DNA of 64,000 bases, from positions 40,782-104,781 of the forward strand of contig DATASQ010000032.1 of assembly GCA_036269135.1 (NCBI GenBank), given 5' to 3'. Below, one piece after another: positions 53,734-63,172 of this stretch. Origin of the DNA: Palsa-343 sp036269135. Its GTDB lineage: Bacteria > Acidobacteriota > Terriglobia > Terriglobales > Acidobacteriaceae. Every line of letters starts with the position of its first letter. Within the stretch, counting starts at the first letter, position 1. The position numbers and the translations under genes are program-made. The notes beneath the pieces are model-generated. The model ran no database searches. It was not told the origin of the DNA and saw only the letters and a list, made by a program, of their open reading frames with translations.

Positions 53734-55809
53734 TCAGCTTTTCAGCACCGGAAACGCGGTGATCCGCAGCTTCGCTGCTGCGTATGGCAACAGTGTCAGC
53801 CGCTCTTCCGGAGACTCACTCGCGACGGGGCTTTCCGGCAGCGGATTCGCTGCTCCATCGTCAGCAACCCAGGAAGTCACCTGACGTCCACGAGCTTCGA
53901 TGCGAACGCCGCTGCCCTGTGCCGAAAAGGGAACTGAGCCAACCGGCGTTTCGGTCACGGCCAGGTTGGTTTCCGGATGCGCCGGATCGACGGCCAGCGC
54001 GTAGTTCCAGTCGTGGGTCGGGAAAACCTGCCAGTCGGCTGATTTCTCGCCGTGCTGTTGCAGCTTGACCCAGTCTTCTCCGACCTGGAGCGAGAAGACC
54101 AGAGGCCCGCGTTCGACAGCGACCGCCTGATGGAAACCGCTTGAGGTGCGCAGGCGCATGGGGAAGTCGATCGTGACGCGATCGCCGGGTTTCCACGTCC
54201 GATCGATGGACACGAAGGTTCCAGGCTCGGGCTGAGGATCGGTGAGGCGCTGGCCGTTGACGCGGATCGTTGTGCCGCTGGCCCACTCCGGAATGCGGAG
54301 GCGCAGCGGAAAGGCAAGCGGCCTTTCCGGATTGACGGTCAGCGTAACCGATCCGCGAAACGGATAGTCGGTTTCTTCGGTCACGGTGACGGCGGTTCCG
54401 CGAATGAGCGCCGACACTTCGCAAGGCGCGTACGCAGCGGCGACCAAACCATCGCCGCGGTCGTGATCGGGTGCGCCGGAGAGCATCCAGAGGCTGTTGG
54501 CGAATTTCGGCCAGCCCTGGTGATAGTTCGCAGTGCAGCAGCCGAAGTTGGGCGCGAGTCCGAAGAGGTTCGACTCGGGTCCGTCGGAAACCCAGGGCTT
54601 GTGGTGCAGGCTGCACTCGACCTGGTTGGGCTCCTGGTTGTACTGGTGCGCCCACATATCGTCGGTGAGCGTGCCAGGCAGCGCGTTGAAGGCGAGCTTT
54701 TCAAGGCGATCGCCGAGCGAAGCGGATCCAGTGATGGCCAGCGCGCGTTCGAGCGAGAACATGCTCTCGACGACGGTGCAGAGTTCCGATCCGTGCGAGG
54801 GATCGCGTCCCGCGAGGTGCTCGTCGCAGGAGAACATGCCGTTGGGCAGGCCGTGATATTGGGTCAGGTCGGCGAGCATGCGCGTGGAGGCTTCGCGATC
54901 CGTCGGCGAGCCGGAGACGAGCGACCAGACGGCGCCGGTTTTGAGGGCCTGTCCATTATTGACGCCGTGGGTGGCGAGGTCGGAATCGCTGAGGCCCTGA
55001 TCCTGGTTGAGCTTGAGAAAGGCGGCGGTGCAGGGCTGGGTGTACTGGAAGTGGGCGAAGTCGGCGATCCAGTCGTAGCCCTGCTGGTGCAGGAGGCGGG
55101 CGAGATCGAGGAGGTACGGCGAGCCGGTGCGGTTGTAGAGCCAGAGGACGGAGAGGACGTTGTCCTGCCAGCGGAACTTGCCCCAGTCGCGGAGGGGACG
55201 CGTGGGCAGAGTGGCGAGTTGATAGCGGAAGTAGCGGTCCATGAGGGGGAGGACGCGCGGGTCGCCAGTGAGCTCCTGGTATTGGGTGAGGGCTTTGAGC
55301 ATGACGATGCGCGGCCACCAGTCATTGTTTTTGGCGGGACCGATCATGCCGTTGGGCCAGGGGTGGGTGAGGGTCCAGTCGACGAAGCGCTGGGCGAGGG
55401 CTTTGAGGCGCGGGTCGTTGACGAGAACCGCGAGGGGCAGGAGGCCGTCGAGGTAGTAGGGGCCGCGCTCCCAGCTTTCGCCGGCGCCGCCGAGCCAGCC
55501 GGAGTTGGGGCCGACGTCGGGCCAGATTTCGTAGAGATGGCCGGAGAGGCCGGCAGCCTGGATGCGGAGCTGATCGAGGAGCCAGCCGCGGGGGCGGATG
55601 GACCCGAGGGGGAGAAAGAAGAAGGCGCCGGAGGTGAGCGGGGCGCGGTCTTTGACGGCGGGCTGGGGAGGGCGATCGGCGACGGTGGCGGCGGATGCGG
55701 GGCGGGTGATCCAGACCGGAACGAGGGCAGGAGCGGTGGAGGCGGCGACGGTGGTGGTGAGTCCGCGAAGAAAGGTGCGGCGATTGGGTCCGCTGGAGGA
55801 ATTGCCCAT
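53734..55809 (-). CDS. Tat-exported GH127 beta-L-arabinofuranosidase-like protein (DUF1680)
   Basis: The 691-residue protein has a twin-arginine signal, PNRRTFLRGLTTTVAAST, with an AlaXAla-type site near SAATVAD. The catalytic (alpha/alpha)6 barrel carries the GH127 residues: NGMFSCDEHLAG, ELCTVVESMFSLERALA and FGCCTANYHQGWPKF. The conserved Cys group coordinates zinc, and the conserved Glu and CC pair belong to the family's active site. Beta-sandwich domains close the protein. It should release arabinose from plant arabinans or arabinoxylans in the periplasm. AAGGA precedes the ATG. Confidence 0.9.
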   Translation of the reverse strand: MGNSSSGPNRRTFLRGLTTTVAASTAPALVPVWITRPASAATVADRPPQPAVKDRAPLTSGAFFFLPLGSIRPRGWLLDQLRIQAAGLSGHLYEIWPDVGPNSGWLGGAGESWERGPYYLDGLLPLAVLVNDPRLKALAQRFVDWTLTHPWPNGMIGPAKNNDWWPRIVMLKALTQYQELTGDPRVLPLMDRYFRYQLATLPTRPLRDWGKFRWQDNVLSVLWLYNRTGSPYLLDLARLLHQQGYDWIADFAHFQYTQPCTAAFLKLNQDQGLSDSDLATHGVNNGQALKTGAVWSLVSGSPTDREASTRMLADLTQYHGLPNGMFSCDEHLAGRDPSHGSELCTVVESMFSLERALAITGSASLGDRLEKLAFNALPGTLTDDMWAHQYNQEPNQVECSLHHKPWVSDGPESNLFGLAPNFGCCTANYHQGWPKFANSLWMLSGAPDHDRGDGLVAAAYAPCEVSALIRGTAVTVTEETDYPFRGSVTLTVNPERPLAFPLRLRIPEWASGTTIRVNGQRLTDPQPEPGTFVSIDRTWKPGDRVTIDFPMRLRTSSGFHQAVAVERGPLVFSLQVGEDWVKLQQHGEKSADWQVFPTHDWNYALAVDPAHPETNLAVTETPVGSVPFSAQGSGVRIEARGRQVTSWVADDGAANPLPESPVASESPEERLTLLPYAAAKLRITAFPVLKS

Positions 55810-55939
55810 TCCTTCGATTATGGCGCAGATGACCGGGGGGCTGCGCAGGGATGGGATTCACGCCATTTGGGTTGCGAGGTCGCAGAGGCTTGCGTATAGT
55901 TCGAGCAAAGCCGGAAACCAAACAAAAAGGGGTGTGTGC

Positions 55940-56320
55940 ATGGCATCGGGTGAGGCCGCAGCGGTGATCGGGAAATCGGTACAGATCCGCGGAGAAGTGA
56001 AAGGCAATGAGGATCTGGTGGTGGAAGGGCTGGTGGAGGGGACGATCACGCTAAGCGGGAATCGACTGACGGTGGGCCCGCATGCGCGCGTCCAGGCGAA
56101 CGTGATGGGACGCGACGTGATCGTGCTGGGAGCGCTGCAGGGCGACGTGGTGGCGACCGGACGGGTGGAATTGCGGGCGGGCAGCCACATGACAGGCGAT
56201 ATTCGCGCAGCGCGGCTGTCAGTGGAAGACAACGCGATCTACTCCGGTAAAGTGGAGCTGGACGGAACCGGCACTGGCGGCGAGGGCGGGAAAGCAGCGC
56301 CCAGCGCGGAAACGAAGTAA
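55940..56320 (+). CDS. Bactofilin family protein
   Basis: The ATG at 55940, after AAAAAGGGG, gives 126 residues. The centre is a beta-helix of regular short strands: VIGKSVQIRGEVKGNEDLVVEGLVEGTITLSGNRLTVGPHARVQANVMGRDVIVLGALQGDVVATGRVELRAGSHMTGDI. It ends in a Gly/Ala-rich tail. Bactofilins polymerise without nucleotide into filaments that scaffold envelope or cell-shape proteins. It stands between two glycosidase genes transcribed the other way. A terminator is 20 bases past the stop. Confidence 0.92.
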   Translation: MASGEAAAVIGKSVQIRGEVKGNEDLVVEGLVEGTITLSGNRLTVGPHARVQANVMGRDVIVLGALQGDVVATGRVELRAGSHMTGDIRAARLSVEDNAIYSGKVELDGTGTGGEGGKAAPSAETK

Positions 56321-56340
56321 CGCGCTCCGGAAAGAAAAGA

Positions 56341-56366
56341 GGCTCCGCATCGGACGATGCGGAGCC
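56341..56366. terminator. Bidirectional terminator between bactofilin and GH3 genes
   Basis: ggctccgcatc and gatgcggagcc form an 11-bp perfect stem with loop ggac. The plus strand continues ttcttgttt. The preceding aaagaaaaga becomes a T-rich run on the minus strand, so it can serve both converging genes. Confidence 0.85.
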
Positions 56367-56388
56367 TTCTTGTTTGTGGGGTGACCGT

Positions 56389-58653
56389 TTATTCGGAGAA
56401 GTGGACCGTCTGGCTGAGGGGCAGGTCGGCGGACGAGGAGCCGGCGAAGATCATGTAGTCGCCGGGAGCGAGCTCGAAGCTGTTCTTCTGCACGTTGAAG
56501 ATGGAGAGATAGAGCGGGTCGACGGCGACGGTGACGGTTTTTTCGTCGCCAGGGGCGAGCTCGACGCGATCCCAGCCGATGAGGCGTTTGAAATCCGACT
56601 CGCCGGTGGATTTAGGCAGAGCCGCGTAGATCTGCGCGACCTCAGCGCCGGCGCGGTGACCGGTGTTGCGGACGGTGAAGGTGACGGTGTGCGTGCCGGC
56701 GTCCACGTGGAGATCGGAAAACGCGTAGGAGGTGTAGGAGAGGCCGAAGCCGAAGGGGAAGAGCGGCTTGAGGTTCTTCGACTCAAACCATTTGTAACCG
56801 ACACGGACACCTTCAATGTTGTAGTCGGCATTGAAAGGGGGCAGCTCGCCCATGTGGTGGTGGTGCTCGGGCATGCCGCCCGTGGCGGGTTGGAGAAGGT
56901 TCATCCCGGGAACCTGGGGACGGGGAAGCTGCTCATCGCTTTGCGGGAAGGTGATGGGGAGACGGGCGGAGGGATCGACCTCGCCGAAGAGGATGCTGGC
57001 GAGGGACTGGGCGCCGCCGATGCCGGGATACCAGGCTTCGAGGATGCCCTGCACTTTGTTGGCCCAGGGCATGGCGACGGGGCCGCCGGACTCGACGACG
57101 ACGATGGTGCGGGGATTGGCGGCGACGACGGCATCGACGAGGGCGTCCTGATGGTCGGGCAGCGCGAGGGTGGCGGCGTCCATGCCTTCCCGCATGGGCT
57201 GGTTGACGAAGACGATGGCGATCTGCGATTTCGCGGCCAGCTGGGCGGCTGCGGCGGGATCGGCGCCTTCGTTGAATTCAACCTGAGCGTTGGGGGCGCG
57301 TTTGCGGATTTGCCGCAGCGGGGAGGACGGGAAGTAGACGACCTCGCCCCAGTAGGACGCGCCGGGATGCGGGTTAACGGCGTTGCCGCCGGGGGCATCG
57401 ACCTGGGCGGAGCCGCCGCCGGAGGGCACGCCGACATCGGCATGAGAGCCGATGATGGCGATGGATTTTACGTCGTCGGCTTTGAGGGGAAGGATGCCGT
57501 CGTTCTTGAGCAGGACGATGCTTTCGTCGGCGATATGCTCGGCGTCGCGGCGTCCCTGGAAGGGATTGACAACCATGGTGACGGGTGGGTTATCGATGAC
57601 GCCGTTGGCGAACATTTCGCGGAGAACACGGTGCACCATGTCGTTGAGGCGGGACATGGGAACCTGGCCATCCTGGACGGCCTGCTTGAGAGGATCGCCG
57701 AAATATTTGCTGCCGGGCTCTTCCTGATCGAGGCCGGCCAGAGCGGCGTGAACGGTGGAGTGGGTGCCACCCCAGTCGGAGAGGACGAAGCCTTTGAAGT
57801 CCCAGTCTTTTTTAAGGACCTGATTGAGGAGGTAATCGTTCTCGCAGGACCAGTCGGTGCCGTCGGGAGGGGTGATGGTGTCCTTGTTATAGGAGCACAT
57901 GACGCCGGCCGGGTGGGCGAGGCCGATGGCGATCTGGAAGGCGAGGAGATCGCTTTCGCGGGCGGCGCGCTGATTGATGATGGCGTTGACGATGGTGCGG
58001 CCGGTTTCCTGATCGTTGAAGGCGTAGTGCTTGATATCGCCCATAACCTGGTTGGACTGGACGCCGCGGGCCAGTTCGCCAACCATGGTGCCGGCGAGGA
58101 TGGGATCTTCTCCGGCGTACTCGAAGTTGCGGCCATTGCGGGGATCGCGGGCGAGGTCGACGCCGCCACCGATGGTCATGTTGTAGCCGGATTCCCTGAG
58201 TTCGCGACCGATGACGTCGCCGAAGAGGAAGAGAGCCTGCTTATCCCAGCTGCTGGCAGCGCCGAGGACGGAGGGCAGGAGGGTGGCGTAGTGCGAGCCC
58301 TGGGCGGCGAGGCGGATGCCGACGGCGGAGTCGGCCATGTTGATGCCGGGAATGCCGAGGCGGGGAACGCCTTCCATGTAGCCGGCATTGCCGAGGGAGC
58401 CTTTGGGAATTTCCGCATGGGCCTGGAGGCCGTTCCAGCCGGTGCCGTGGACGAAGTTCATTTTTTCGTCGAGGGTCAGTTGTTTGATGACGAGGTCGGC
58501 GCGCTGGTCGGGAGACAGGGACTTGTTCATCCAGGGGCGATTGGCAGGCGGGGCCTGAGCCGAAGCGGAGGGGCCAAAGAAAAAGAAGGCGATGAAGAGG
58601 GCAGCGGCGACCCACGACAGGGTGCGACGCGGAGCAGGAACAGGCAGAGACAT
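56389..58653 (-). CDS. Secreted glycoside hydrolase family 3 beta-glucosidase-like
   Basis: GAGG precedes the ATG at 58653 (GTG at 58659 is possible); the product is 754 residues. A signal peptide (PRRTLSWVAAALFIAFFFFGPSASAQ) leads to the GH3 barrel with GPGVDLARDPRNGRNFEY-like SIGGGVDLARDP, the catalytic nucleophile Asp in GFVLSDWGGTHS (about residue 293). An alpha/beta sandwich (SIAIIGSHADVGVPSGGGSAQV) and a C-terminal fibronectin-III-like domain (HTVTFTVRNTGHRAGAEVAQIYAALP) follow. It should hydrolyse beta-glucosides outside the cytosol. Confidence 0.92.
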   Translation of the reverse strand: MSLPVPAPRRTLSWVAAALFIAFFFFGPSASAQAPPANRPWMNKSLSPDQRADLVIKQLTLDEKMNFVHGTGWNGLQAHAEIPKGSLGNAGYMEGVPRLGIPGINMADSAVGIRLAAQGSHYATLLPSVLGAASSWDKQALFLFGDVIGRELRESGYNMTIGGGVDLARDPRNGRNFEYAGEDPILAGTMVGELARGVQSNQVMGDIKHYAFNDQETGRTIVNAIINQRAARESDLLAFQIAIGLAHPAGVMCSYNKDTITPPDGTDWSCENDYLLNQVLKKDWDFKGFVLSDWGGTHSTVHAALAGLDQEEPGSKYFGDPLKQAVQDGQVPMSRLNDMVHRVLREMFANGVIDNPPVTMVVNPFQGRRDAEHIADESIVLLKNDGILPLKADDVKSIAIIGSHADVGVPSGGGSAQVDAPGGNAVNPHPGASYWGEVVYFPSSPLRQIRKRAPNAQVEFNEGADPAAAAQLAAKSQIAIVFVNQPMREGMDAATLALPDHQDALVDAVVAANPRTIVVVESGGPVAMPWANKVQGILEAWYPGIGGAQSLASILFGEVDPSARLPITFPQSDEQLPRPQVPGMNLLQPATGGMPEHHHHMGELPPFNADYNIEGVRVGYKWFESKNLKPLFPFGFGLSYTSYAFSDLHVDAGTHTVTFTVRNTGHRAGAEVAQIYAALPKSTGESDFKRLIGWDRVELAPGDEKTVTVAVDPLYLSIFNVQKNSFELAPGDYMIFAGSSSADLPLSQTVHFSE

Positions 58654-58784
58654 AAGCACCTCAGACGTTCAAAATGGTACGCGCCGGGGAAGAGGCACGT
58701 CAAAATCAAGCGTTTTAGTGGAGGGTTCTGGCGCAGAGTGGCGCGGGGACTGCGGTGGCCGCCGGCTGTGCCAAAAGAATTCAC

Positions 58785-58811
58785 CACAGAGGGCACGGAG
58801 TGCACAGAGAT
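58785..58811. repeat. Three imperfect 9-base tandem units
   Basis: cacagaggg, cacggagtg and cacagagat stand in tandem between the GH3 and prolyl oligopeptidase genes. The wording (cacagagg-cacggag-cacagag) resembles a short intergenic repeat seen in many Acidobacteria, Planctomycetes and Verrucomicrobia, as I recall. Confidence 0.6.
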
Positions 58812-58825
58812 GGGTCTGCCGGCTT

Positions 58826-60967
58826 TCAGTCCATCAGCTTTTCGGCGAGATAGACGTAGGTTTCGGCCCAGGTGCGGGCTTCCTGCTTCAGGTCGGCGCC
58901 GGCGCCGTGGCCGCCTTCGGTGATTTCGTCGTAGAGGAAGGGCTCGTGGAACTCTTCCATTTTTGCGGCGAATTTGCGAGCGTGTTCGGGGCCGACGCGG
59001 TCATCGGCGGTGGTGGTGAAGATGAAGGGCTCGGGGTATTTCACGCCGGGTTTGAGCTGGTTGTAGGGCGAGATCTTCGCGAGGAAGGCGCGCTCGGCGG
59101 GGACACTGACGGAGCCGTATTCGCCGACCCAGCTGGCGCCGGCTTCGATCTTCTCGTAGCGGAGCATGTCGAGGAGAGGCACCTGGATGACGATGGCGTG
59201 GTAGAGGTCGGGGTGCTGCGTCATCTCGACGCCCATGAGCAGGCCGCCGTTGGAGCCGCCGATGATGCCGAGGTGGGGAGTGGAAGTGATTTTGCGGGCG
59301 ATGAGGTCCTGGGCGACCGCGGCGAAGTCATCGTAGATGCGCTGGCGGTGGGTTTTGAGGCCGGCTTCGTGCCAGGCGGGGCCGAACTCGCCGCCGCCGC
59401 GGATGTTGGCCAGGACGAAGACGCCGCCTTTCTCGAGCCAGAGCTTGCCGTTGACGGCCGAATAGTGGGGCGTCATGGAGACTTCGAAGCCGCCGTAGGC
59501 GTTCAGCAGGGTTGGATTCTGGCCGTTGTACTGCATGTTTTTGGGATGGACGACGAAGTAGGGGACGCGGGTGCCGTCTTTGGAGGTGGCGTAGAGCTGG
59601 TCGACGGTATCGCGGGAGGCGTCAAAGAGGGCGGGCTCGGATTTGGACGGCGTGAGCTGCGCGGTAGCCGCGTCACCGGCGAGCAGAGAAGAAGGGGTGA
59701 GGAAGCTGGTGACGCTGAGGAAGAAAGCGTCGCTGGTGTCGCTGGCGGTGACGATGTCGATGGTGCTGTTGGCGGGGACGTCGAGGGCGCGGCGGCTCCA
59801 GCCGTCGGTACCTGCCGGGGTGTAGACGTATGCCTGGCCGAGGACGTGCTTCAGGGTCGTGACGACGATGCGAGAGCGGGTGGTGGCGACCTCGTTGAGG
59901 AACTCGTCGGCGGTGGGAGCAAAGACGATGGTGGGATGGGGATGGGCCGGGTCGCGGAGAAGGTCGGCGACGCGGAACGAGAGGAGGGAACCCTGGGTGA
60001 ATTTAGGGCCGCCGGGCGCGGGGGTCCAGTCTTCGTGGATTTCGAGGAGCATGCGGCCGTCGAGAAGGGCGTCCGGCTGGGACTTGAGCGGGAAGGCGAG
60101 CTCCTTTAAACCGGAGGCGGTTTTGACGAACCAGCGCGACTGGAAGAAGGTAATGCTGCGGTCGATGAGGGTGAGGTGGTCGCCCTGGGCGTCGTCGAGG
60201 ACGAAGCCGGCGTCAGAGATGTCGCTCGGCTGGCCGCGAAAGATTTCATGGGCGCTGGCGAGCGGGGTGCCGCGCTTCCATTCCTTCACGATGTAGGGGT
60301 AGCCGGATTTTGTCATCGTGTTCGGTCCCCATTCGCGGGCAATGAAGAGGGTGTCCTTGTCTTCCCAGGCGACGTCCTGCTTGCTGTGGGGGGAGACGAA
60401 GCCGCCATCCACAAAGCGGCCGGTTTTCAGGTTGAACTCGCGATCGGTGGAGGCGTCTTCGCCGCCGACGGAGAGGGAGAGGATGCAGTACTCCGTGCCG
60501 GGATAGAGGCAGGACATGCCGTGGAAGACCCAGTCGGTATGCTCAGCTTTGCCGAGGGCGTCGATGTCGAGGACGGTTTGCCAGCGGGGCTCGGGGTGGC
60601 TGAAATCCGCGATGGAGGTTTTGCGGAGCAGGCCGTGGATATTGTTTTTATCGCGCCAGAAGTTGTAGACATCGTTGCCGCGGAGCTGGGGGATGGGCAG
60701 GCGGTTGGGATCTTCGCTGACCTTGAGGGCTTCGGCATCGAAGGCGGCAAAGCGGGGATCGGCTTCGATGACTTTGGCGGTGCGGGCATCTTCGGCTTTG
60801 ACCCAGTCCATGGCGCGGGCGCCGTGAACGTCTTCGAGCCAGAGGTACTTGTCCGGAGGCAGCGGGGCGGTGTCGGAGGACGGAGCCTGTGCGACGGCCG
60901 GGCGAGCGGTGCTGGTGAGGAAGGAAGCGGCGAGAAGAGGAAGCAGCGCGGCAAAGCGGACGAACAT
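58826..60967 (-). CDS. Secreted prolyl oligopeptidase family (S9A) peptidase
   Basis: The ATG at 60967, after a GAGG, gives 713 residues with a signal peptide (FVRFAALLPLLAASFLTSTARPAVAQ). A seven-bladed propeller (YLWLEDVHGARAMDWVKAEDARTAKV; SGYPYIVKEWKRGTPLASAHEIF) precedes the hydrolase domain: ANIRGGGEFGPAWHEAG, the nucleophile Ser in GIIGGSNGGLLMGVEM, Asp in TTTADDRVGPEHARKF and His in TEGGHGAGAD. It cleaves after proline in peptides, presumably in the periplasm. It is cut off from the upstream barrel gene by the terminator at 61022. Confidence 0.92.
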   Translation of the reverse strand: MFVRFAALLPLLAASFLTSTARPAVAQAPSSDTAPLPPDKYLWLEDVHGARAMDWVKAEDARTAKVIEADPRFAAFDAEALKVSEDPNRLPIPQLRGNDVYNFWRDKNNIHGLLRKTSIADFSHPEPRWQTVLDIDALGKAEHTDWVFHGMSCLYPGTEYCILSLSVGGEDASTDREFNLKTGRFVDGGFVSPHSKQDVAWEDKDTLFIAREWGPNTMTKSGYPYIVKEWKRGTPLASAHEIFRGQPSDISDAGFVLDDAQGDHLTLIDRSITFFQSRWFVKTASGLKELAFPLKSQPDALLDGRMLLEIHEDWTPAPGGPKFTQGSLLSFRVADLLRDPAHPHPTIVFAPTADEFLNEVATTRSRIVVTTLKHVLGQAYVYTPAGTDGWSRRALDVPANSTIDIVTASDTSDAFFLSVTSFLTPSSLLAGDAATAQLTPSKSEPALFDASRDTVDQLYATSKDGTRVPYFVVHPKNMQYNGQNPTLLNAYGGFEVSMTPHYSAVNGKLWLEKGGVFVLANIRGGGEFGPAWHEAGLKTHRQRIYDDFAAVAQDLIARKITSTPHLGIIGGSNGGLLMGVEMTQHPDLYHAIVIQVPLLDMLRYEKIEAGASWVGEYGSVSVPAERAFLAKISPYNQLKPGVKYPEPFIFTTTADDRVGPEHARKFAAKMEEFHEPFLYDEITEGGHGAGADLKQEARTWAETYVYLAEKLMD

Positions 60968-61021
60968 GCTTAAAGCACCTCGAAAGACGGTGCAGCCAAT
61001 GTACATGACGAGGAGCGCAAA

Positions 61022-61059
61022 GAAGAAGACGCTCCCCGCGCGGGGAGCGTCTTCTTCTG
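61022..61059 (-). terminator. 38-base perfect palindrome, terminator for the barrel gene
   Basis: Two exact 19-base arms meet without a loop in sequence terms, the inner 8 of each arm being G/C. On the minus strand the arm rich in tct repeats ends the transcript of the outer-membrane gene, whose stop is 29 bases away. Confidence 0.8.
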
Positions 61060-61087
61060 AGGGAGGGACTTTGCCGCGGCGACGGGC

Positions 61088-61690
61088 TCAGAAGCGAATG
61101 GTGGGACCGAAGGTGACGCGGAGATTGTTATAGGTGCCGTTATCGAAGTAGATTTCATCGCCGGCCTCGGCGCGCAGACCGATGGGGCCGAAGAAGCCTT
61201 CGATTCCGCCGCCAGGATAGACCGCGAGATGAGTGCCGGAACCGCCGACGCCGGCGACTGCGTTGGTCGCGCCGGTGCCGGTCACAGCGCCGCTGTTATT
61301 GACGCTGAAATCGATGAAGCCGACCTTGCCTGTGGCAAATACCTTGAAGGGCCCGCGGGTTTGGAACTTCGGCCCGAAGAGTCCGGTGAGCGGGCGGACG
61401 CTGGAAGTGACCAGCGTGGTGCTGCCGCCGGCGGACGTACCCGTGGAGTAAGTGGAGGTGTAGTCGCGGGCGAAGTCGTAATTCATTTCGGCTTCGATGG
61501 CCACCATGGGACTGACGTTGAAGGCAGCTCTGCCTCCGACGCCAATGAAGTTGCTGGCCGTGCCGCCGCCGGGATTGAAGCGAAAGTAGTCAGCGTAAGC
61601 ACCTACTTCTCCGTGATCTTTCTGGGCGAACAAGGCGGCTGGCAAAAGGACCAGCGTGCCCATGGCAAGAATCAAGGCAATGCGTTTCAT
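61088..61690 (-). CDS. Small outer-membrane beta-barrel protein
   Basis: The 200-residue protein has a signal peptide (KRIALILAMGTLVLLPAALFAQ). Alternating strands follow, typical of an eight-stranded barrel: GEVGAYADYFRFNPGGG, VSPMVAIEAEMNYDFA, PLTGLFGPKFQTRGPFKVFATGKVGFIDF, and FFGPIGLRAEAGDEIYF, ending in VTFGPTIRF with a C-terminal Phe, the usual Bam recognition residue. It resembles PF13505-type OmpA-like/OprF-N barrels without a peptidoglycan-binding domain. Role not known. GAGGAG precedes the ATG. Confidence 0.88.
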   Translation of the reverse strand: MKRIALILAMGTLVLLPAALFAQKDHGEVGAYADYFRFNPGGGTASNFIGVGGRAAFNVSPMVAIEAEMNYDFARDYTSTYSTGTSAGGSTTLVTSSVRPLTGLFGPKFQTRGPFKVFATGKVGFIDFSVNNSGAVTGTGATNAVAGVGGSGTHLAVYPGGGIEGFFGPIGLRAEAGDEIYFDNGTYNNLRVTFGPTIRF

Positions 61691-61837
61691 GTTTGTGGAC
61701 TCCTCAAAGAATTGGCATTGGGGCCATTGGCCCGGGGAACAGAAATTCGGCGCGCCAGGTATTCGGATGCCCGGAGTGATCTCCTGGTTAACCGGATGGG
61801 GAGCAGCGCGGGGTTGCCTGCGAAGACCGGAGAAAAC

Positions 61838-63070
61838 TTATTGCTGGACGAAGAACTCATTCATGAGCGGAGCGTTAGCGGCGTTCCCGGGAGGATTGGG
61901 AAGGCTGAGCAACTCCATGATGGTGGCCAGCATGCTCTCGTGCTGATAGAGGGCGGAGGAGGTTTGCCGATAGCCCGCCTTGACGCCGGGTCCCCACAAA
62001 ACCGGGGCGACATGGCCGCCGCCATGGGTGGTGTCGCTGGTGGCGGCTTCGTCGAAGTCGACGATGAGGACGCCGTCGCCGCCCGGCTGGAAAGCGGGAT
62101 CGGCGGAGAGGGGGGTGATCACATTGGTCAGGAGCCAGGCGTCCGCTTCCTGAGGCGTGCCATTGTGGGCGTCGTCATTGACGTCAGGAACGATGTAGGT
62201 GAAGGCGGGGAGGGCATTCGTGCTGAGGTCGAGGGTGAGCTGCGAGAAGGGCCAGAGGACGTCATTGGCGACGGTGGAGCTGTCCGCGACGTCGGAGAGC
62301 ATGGCGAAGGGATTGTGGCGAATCAGATAGAGGCCGGTGTTGCCGCCGAGGTAGCCGCGGGTGATGCCTTCGGCATAGATGCGGAAGGCAACGTTGGAGG
62401 AGAGCATGCGCCGGGCGATGTTGTCGGCAGAAAAGACGGTGGTGGAGCTGTCGTCGTTGGTGAGGATCTGTCCGGTGGTGAGCATGAAGTAGTTGCCGAT
62501 GGAGGGGTGGGTATCGCCGTAATAGTTGGTGGGGAGCGCTCCCGTGGCGATGAGGTGGTTGAGATGGGGCCAGGCGCTGCTGCCGACGACGGTGGAGTAG
62601 CTCTGGTTCTCTTCCATCACGAGGACAACGTGATTGCTGCGCGGCGCGGATGACGTCGATTTTCCCTGGACTGTGACCGTGGCTTTGCCGGATTGCGAGG
62701 TGTCCTGGGTGCTGGCGGCGGTGACGGTGGCGGTGGTGGCCGCAGACGGGGCGGTGAAGAGGCCGTTGCTGTCGATGGTGCCTGTGCTGGCGGACCACGT
62801 GACAGACGAACTGTAGCTGCCGGCGCCGCTGACGGTTGCGGTGCATTGCGAGGTGGTGCTGACGTCGATGGTGGCGGGGTTGCAGGCGACGCTTACGGAG
62901 GTGATGGTCGATGCGGCGGGCGGCGACGGCTTAGTGGGCGCGCTGCCGGTGTTGCTGCCGCAGGCAAGAACCGAGGTGAGAAGAGCGGAGGCGGCGAGGG
63001 TTGAAAAGAGGCGGAGGGGCACGAACGAAACTCCAGTGCCTGAGATGCGGGGAGCGGTGGCCGTGCGCAT
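61838..63070 (-). CDS. Phosphoesterase-family lipoprotein with an Ig-like domain
   Basis: From the ATG at 63070 the protein is 410 residues. A lipobox, LASALLTSVLACGSN, marks it as a lipoprotein. A Ser/Thr/Ala-rich Ig-like module (ITSVSVACNPATIDVSTTSQCTATVSGAGSYSSSVTWSASTGTIDSNGLFTAPS) precedes a phosphoesterase (PF04185-type) domain: HVVLVMEENQSYSTVVGS, DTHPSIGNYFMLTTGQ, FTYIVPDVNDDAHNGT and FDEAATSDTTHGGGHVAPVLWGPGV with the metal-binding Asp, His residues. Relatives are acid phosphatases and phospholipase C. It should act on phosphate esters at the cell surface. Confidence 0.85.
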   Translation of the reverse strand: MRTATAPRISGTGVSFVPLRLFSTLAASALLTSVLACGSNTGSAPTKPSPPAASTITSVSVACNPATIDVSTTSQCTATVSGAGSYSSSVTWSASTGTIDSNGLFTAPSAATTATVTAASTQDTSQSGKATVTVQGKSTSSAPRSNHVVLVMEENQSYSTVVGSSAWPHLNHLIATGALPTNYYGDTHPSIGNYFMLTTGQILTNDDSSTTVFSADNIARRMLSSNVAFRIYAEGITRGYLGGNTGLYLIRHNPFAMLSDVADSSTVANDVLWPFSQLTLDLSTNALPAFTYIVPDVNDDAHNGTPQEADAWLLTNVITPLSADPAFQPGGDGVLIVDFDEAATSDTTHGGGHVAPVLWGPGVKAGYRQTSSALYQHESMLATIMELLSLPNPPGNAANAPLMNEFFVQQ

Positions 63071-63172
63071 GACAATTCCGTCATGCCGGAGGGGGGATGA
63101 CACCTCATGTGAGCCGCCTCCCATGTCTGCCAACGCCCGGCAGACATGGGCATCCGGAAGCGGTTCGCTGAC

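Noticed and set aside
56374..58923. 849-codon plus-strand frame over the GH3 gene
   Set aside because: The GH3 gene on the other strand has a signal peptide, catalytic motif and terminator. This frame is Gly/Asp/Val rich and arises from codon bias.
58592..60109. 505-codon plus-strand frame over the prolyl oligopeptidase gene
   Set aside because: It is antisense to a protein with clear Ser, Asp and His motifs.
61229..62653. 474-codon plus-strand frame over the barrel and phosphoesterase genes
   Set aside because: It spans two real minus-strand genes and shows only low-complexity Gly/Ala/Val sequence.
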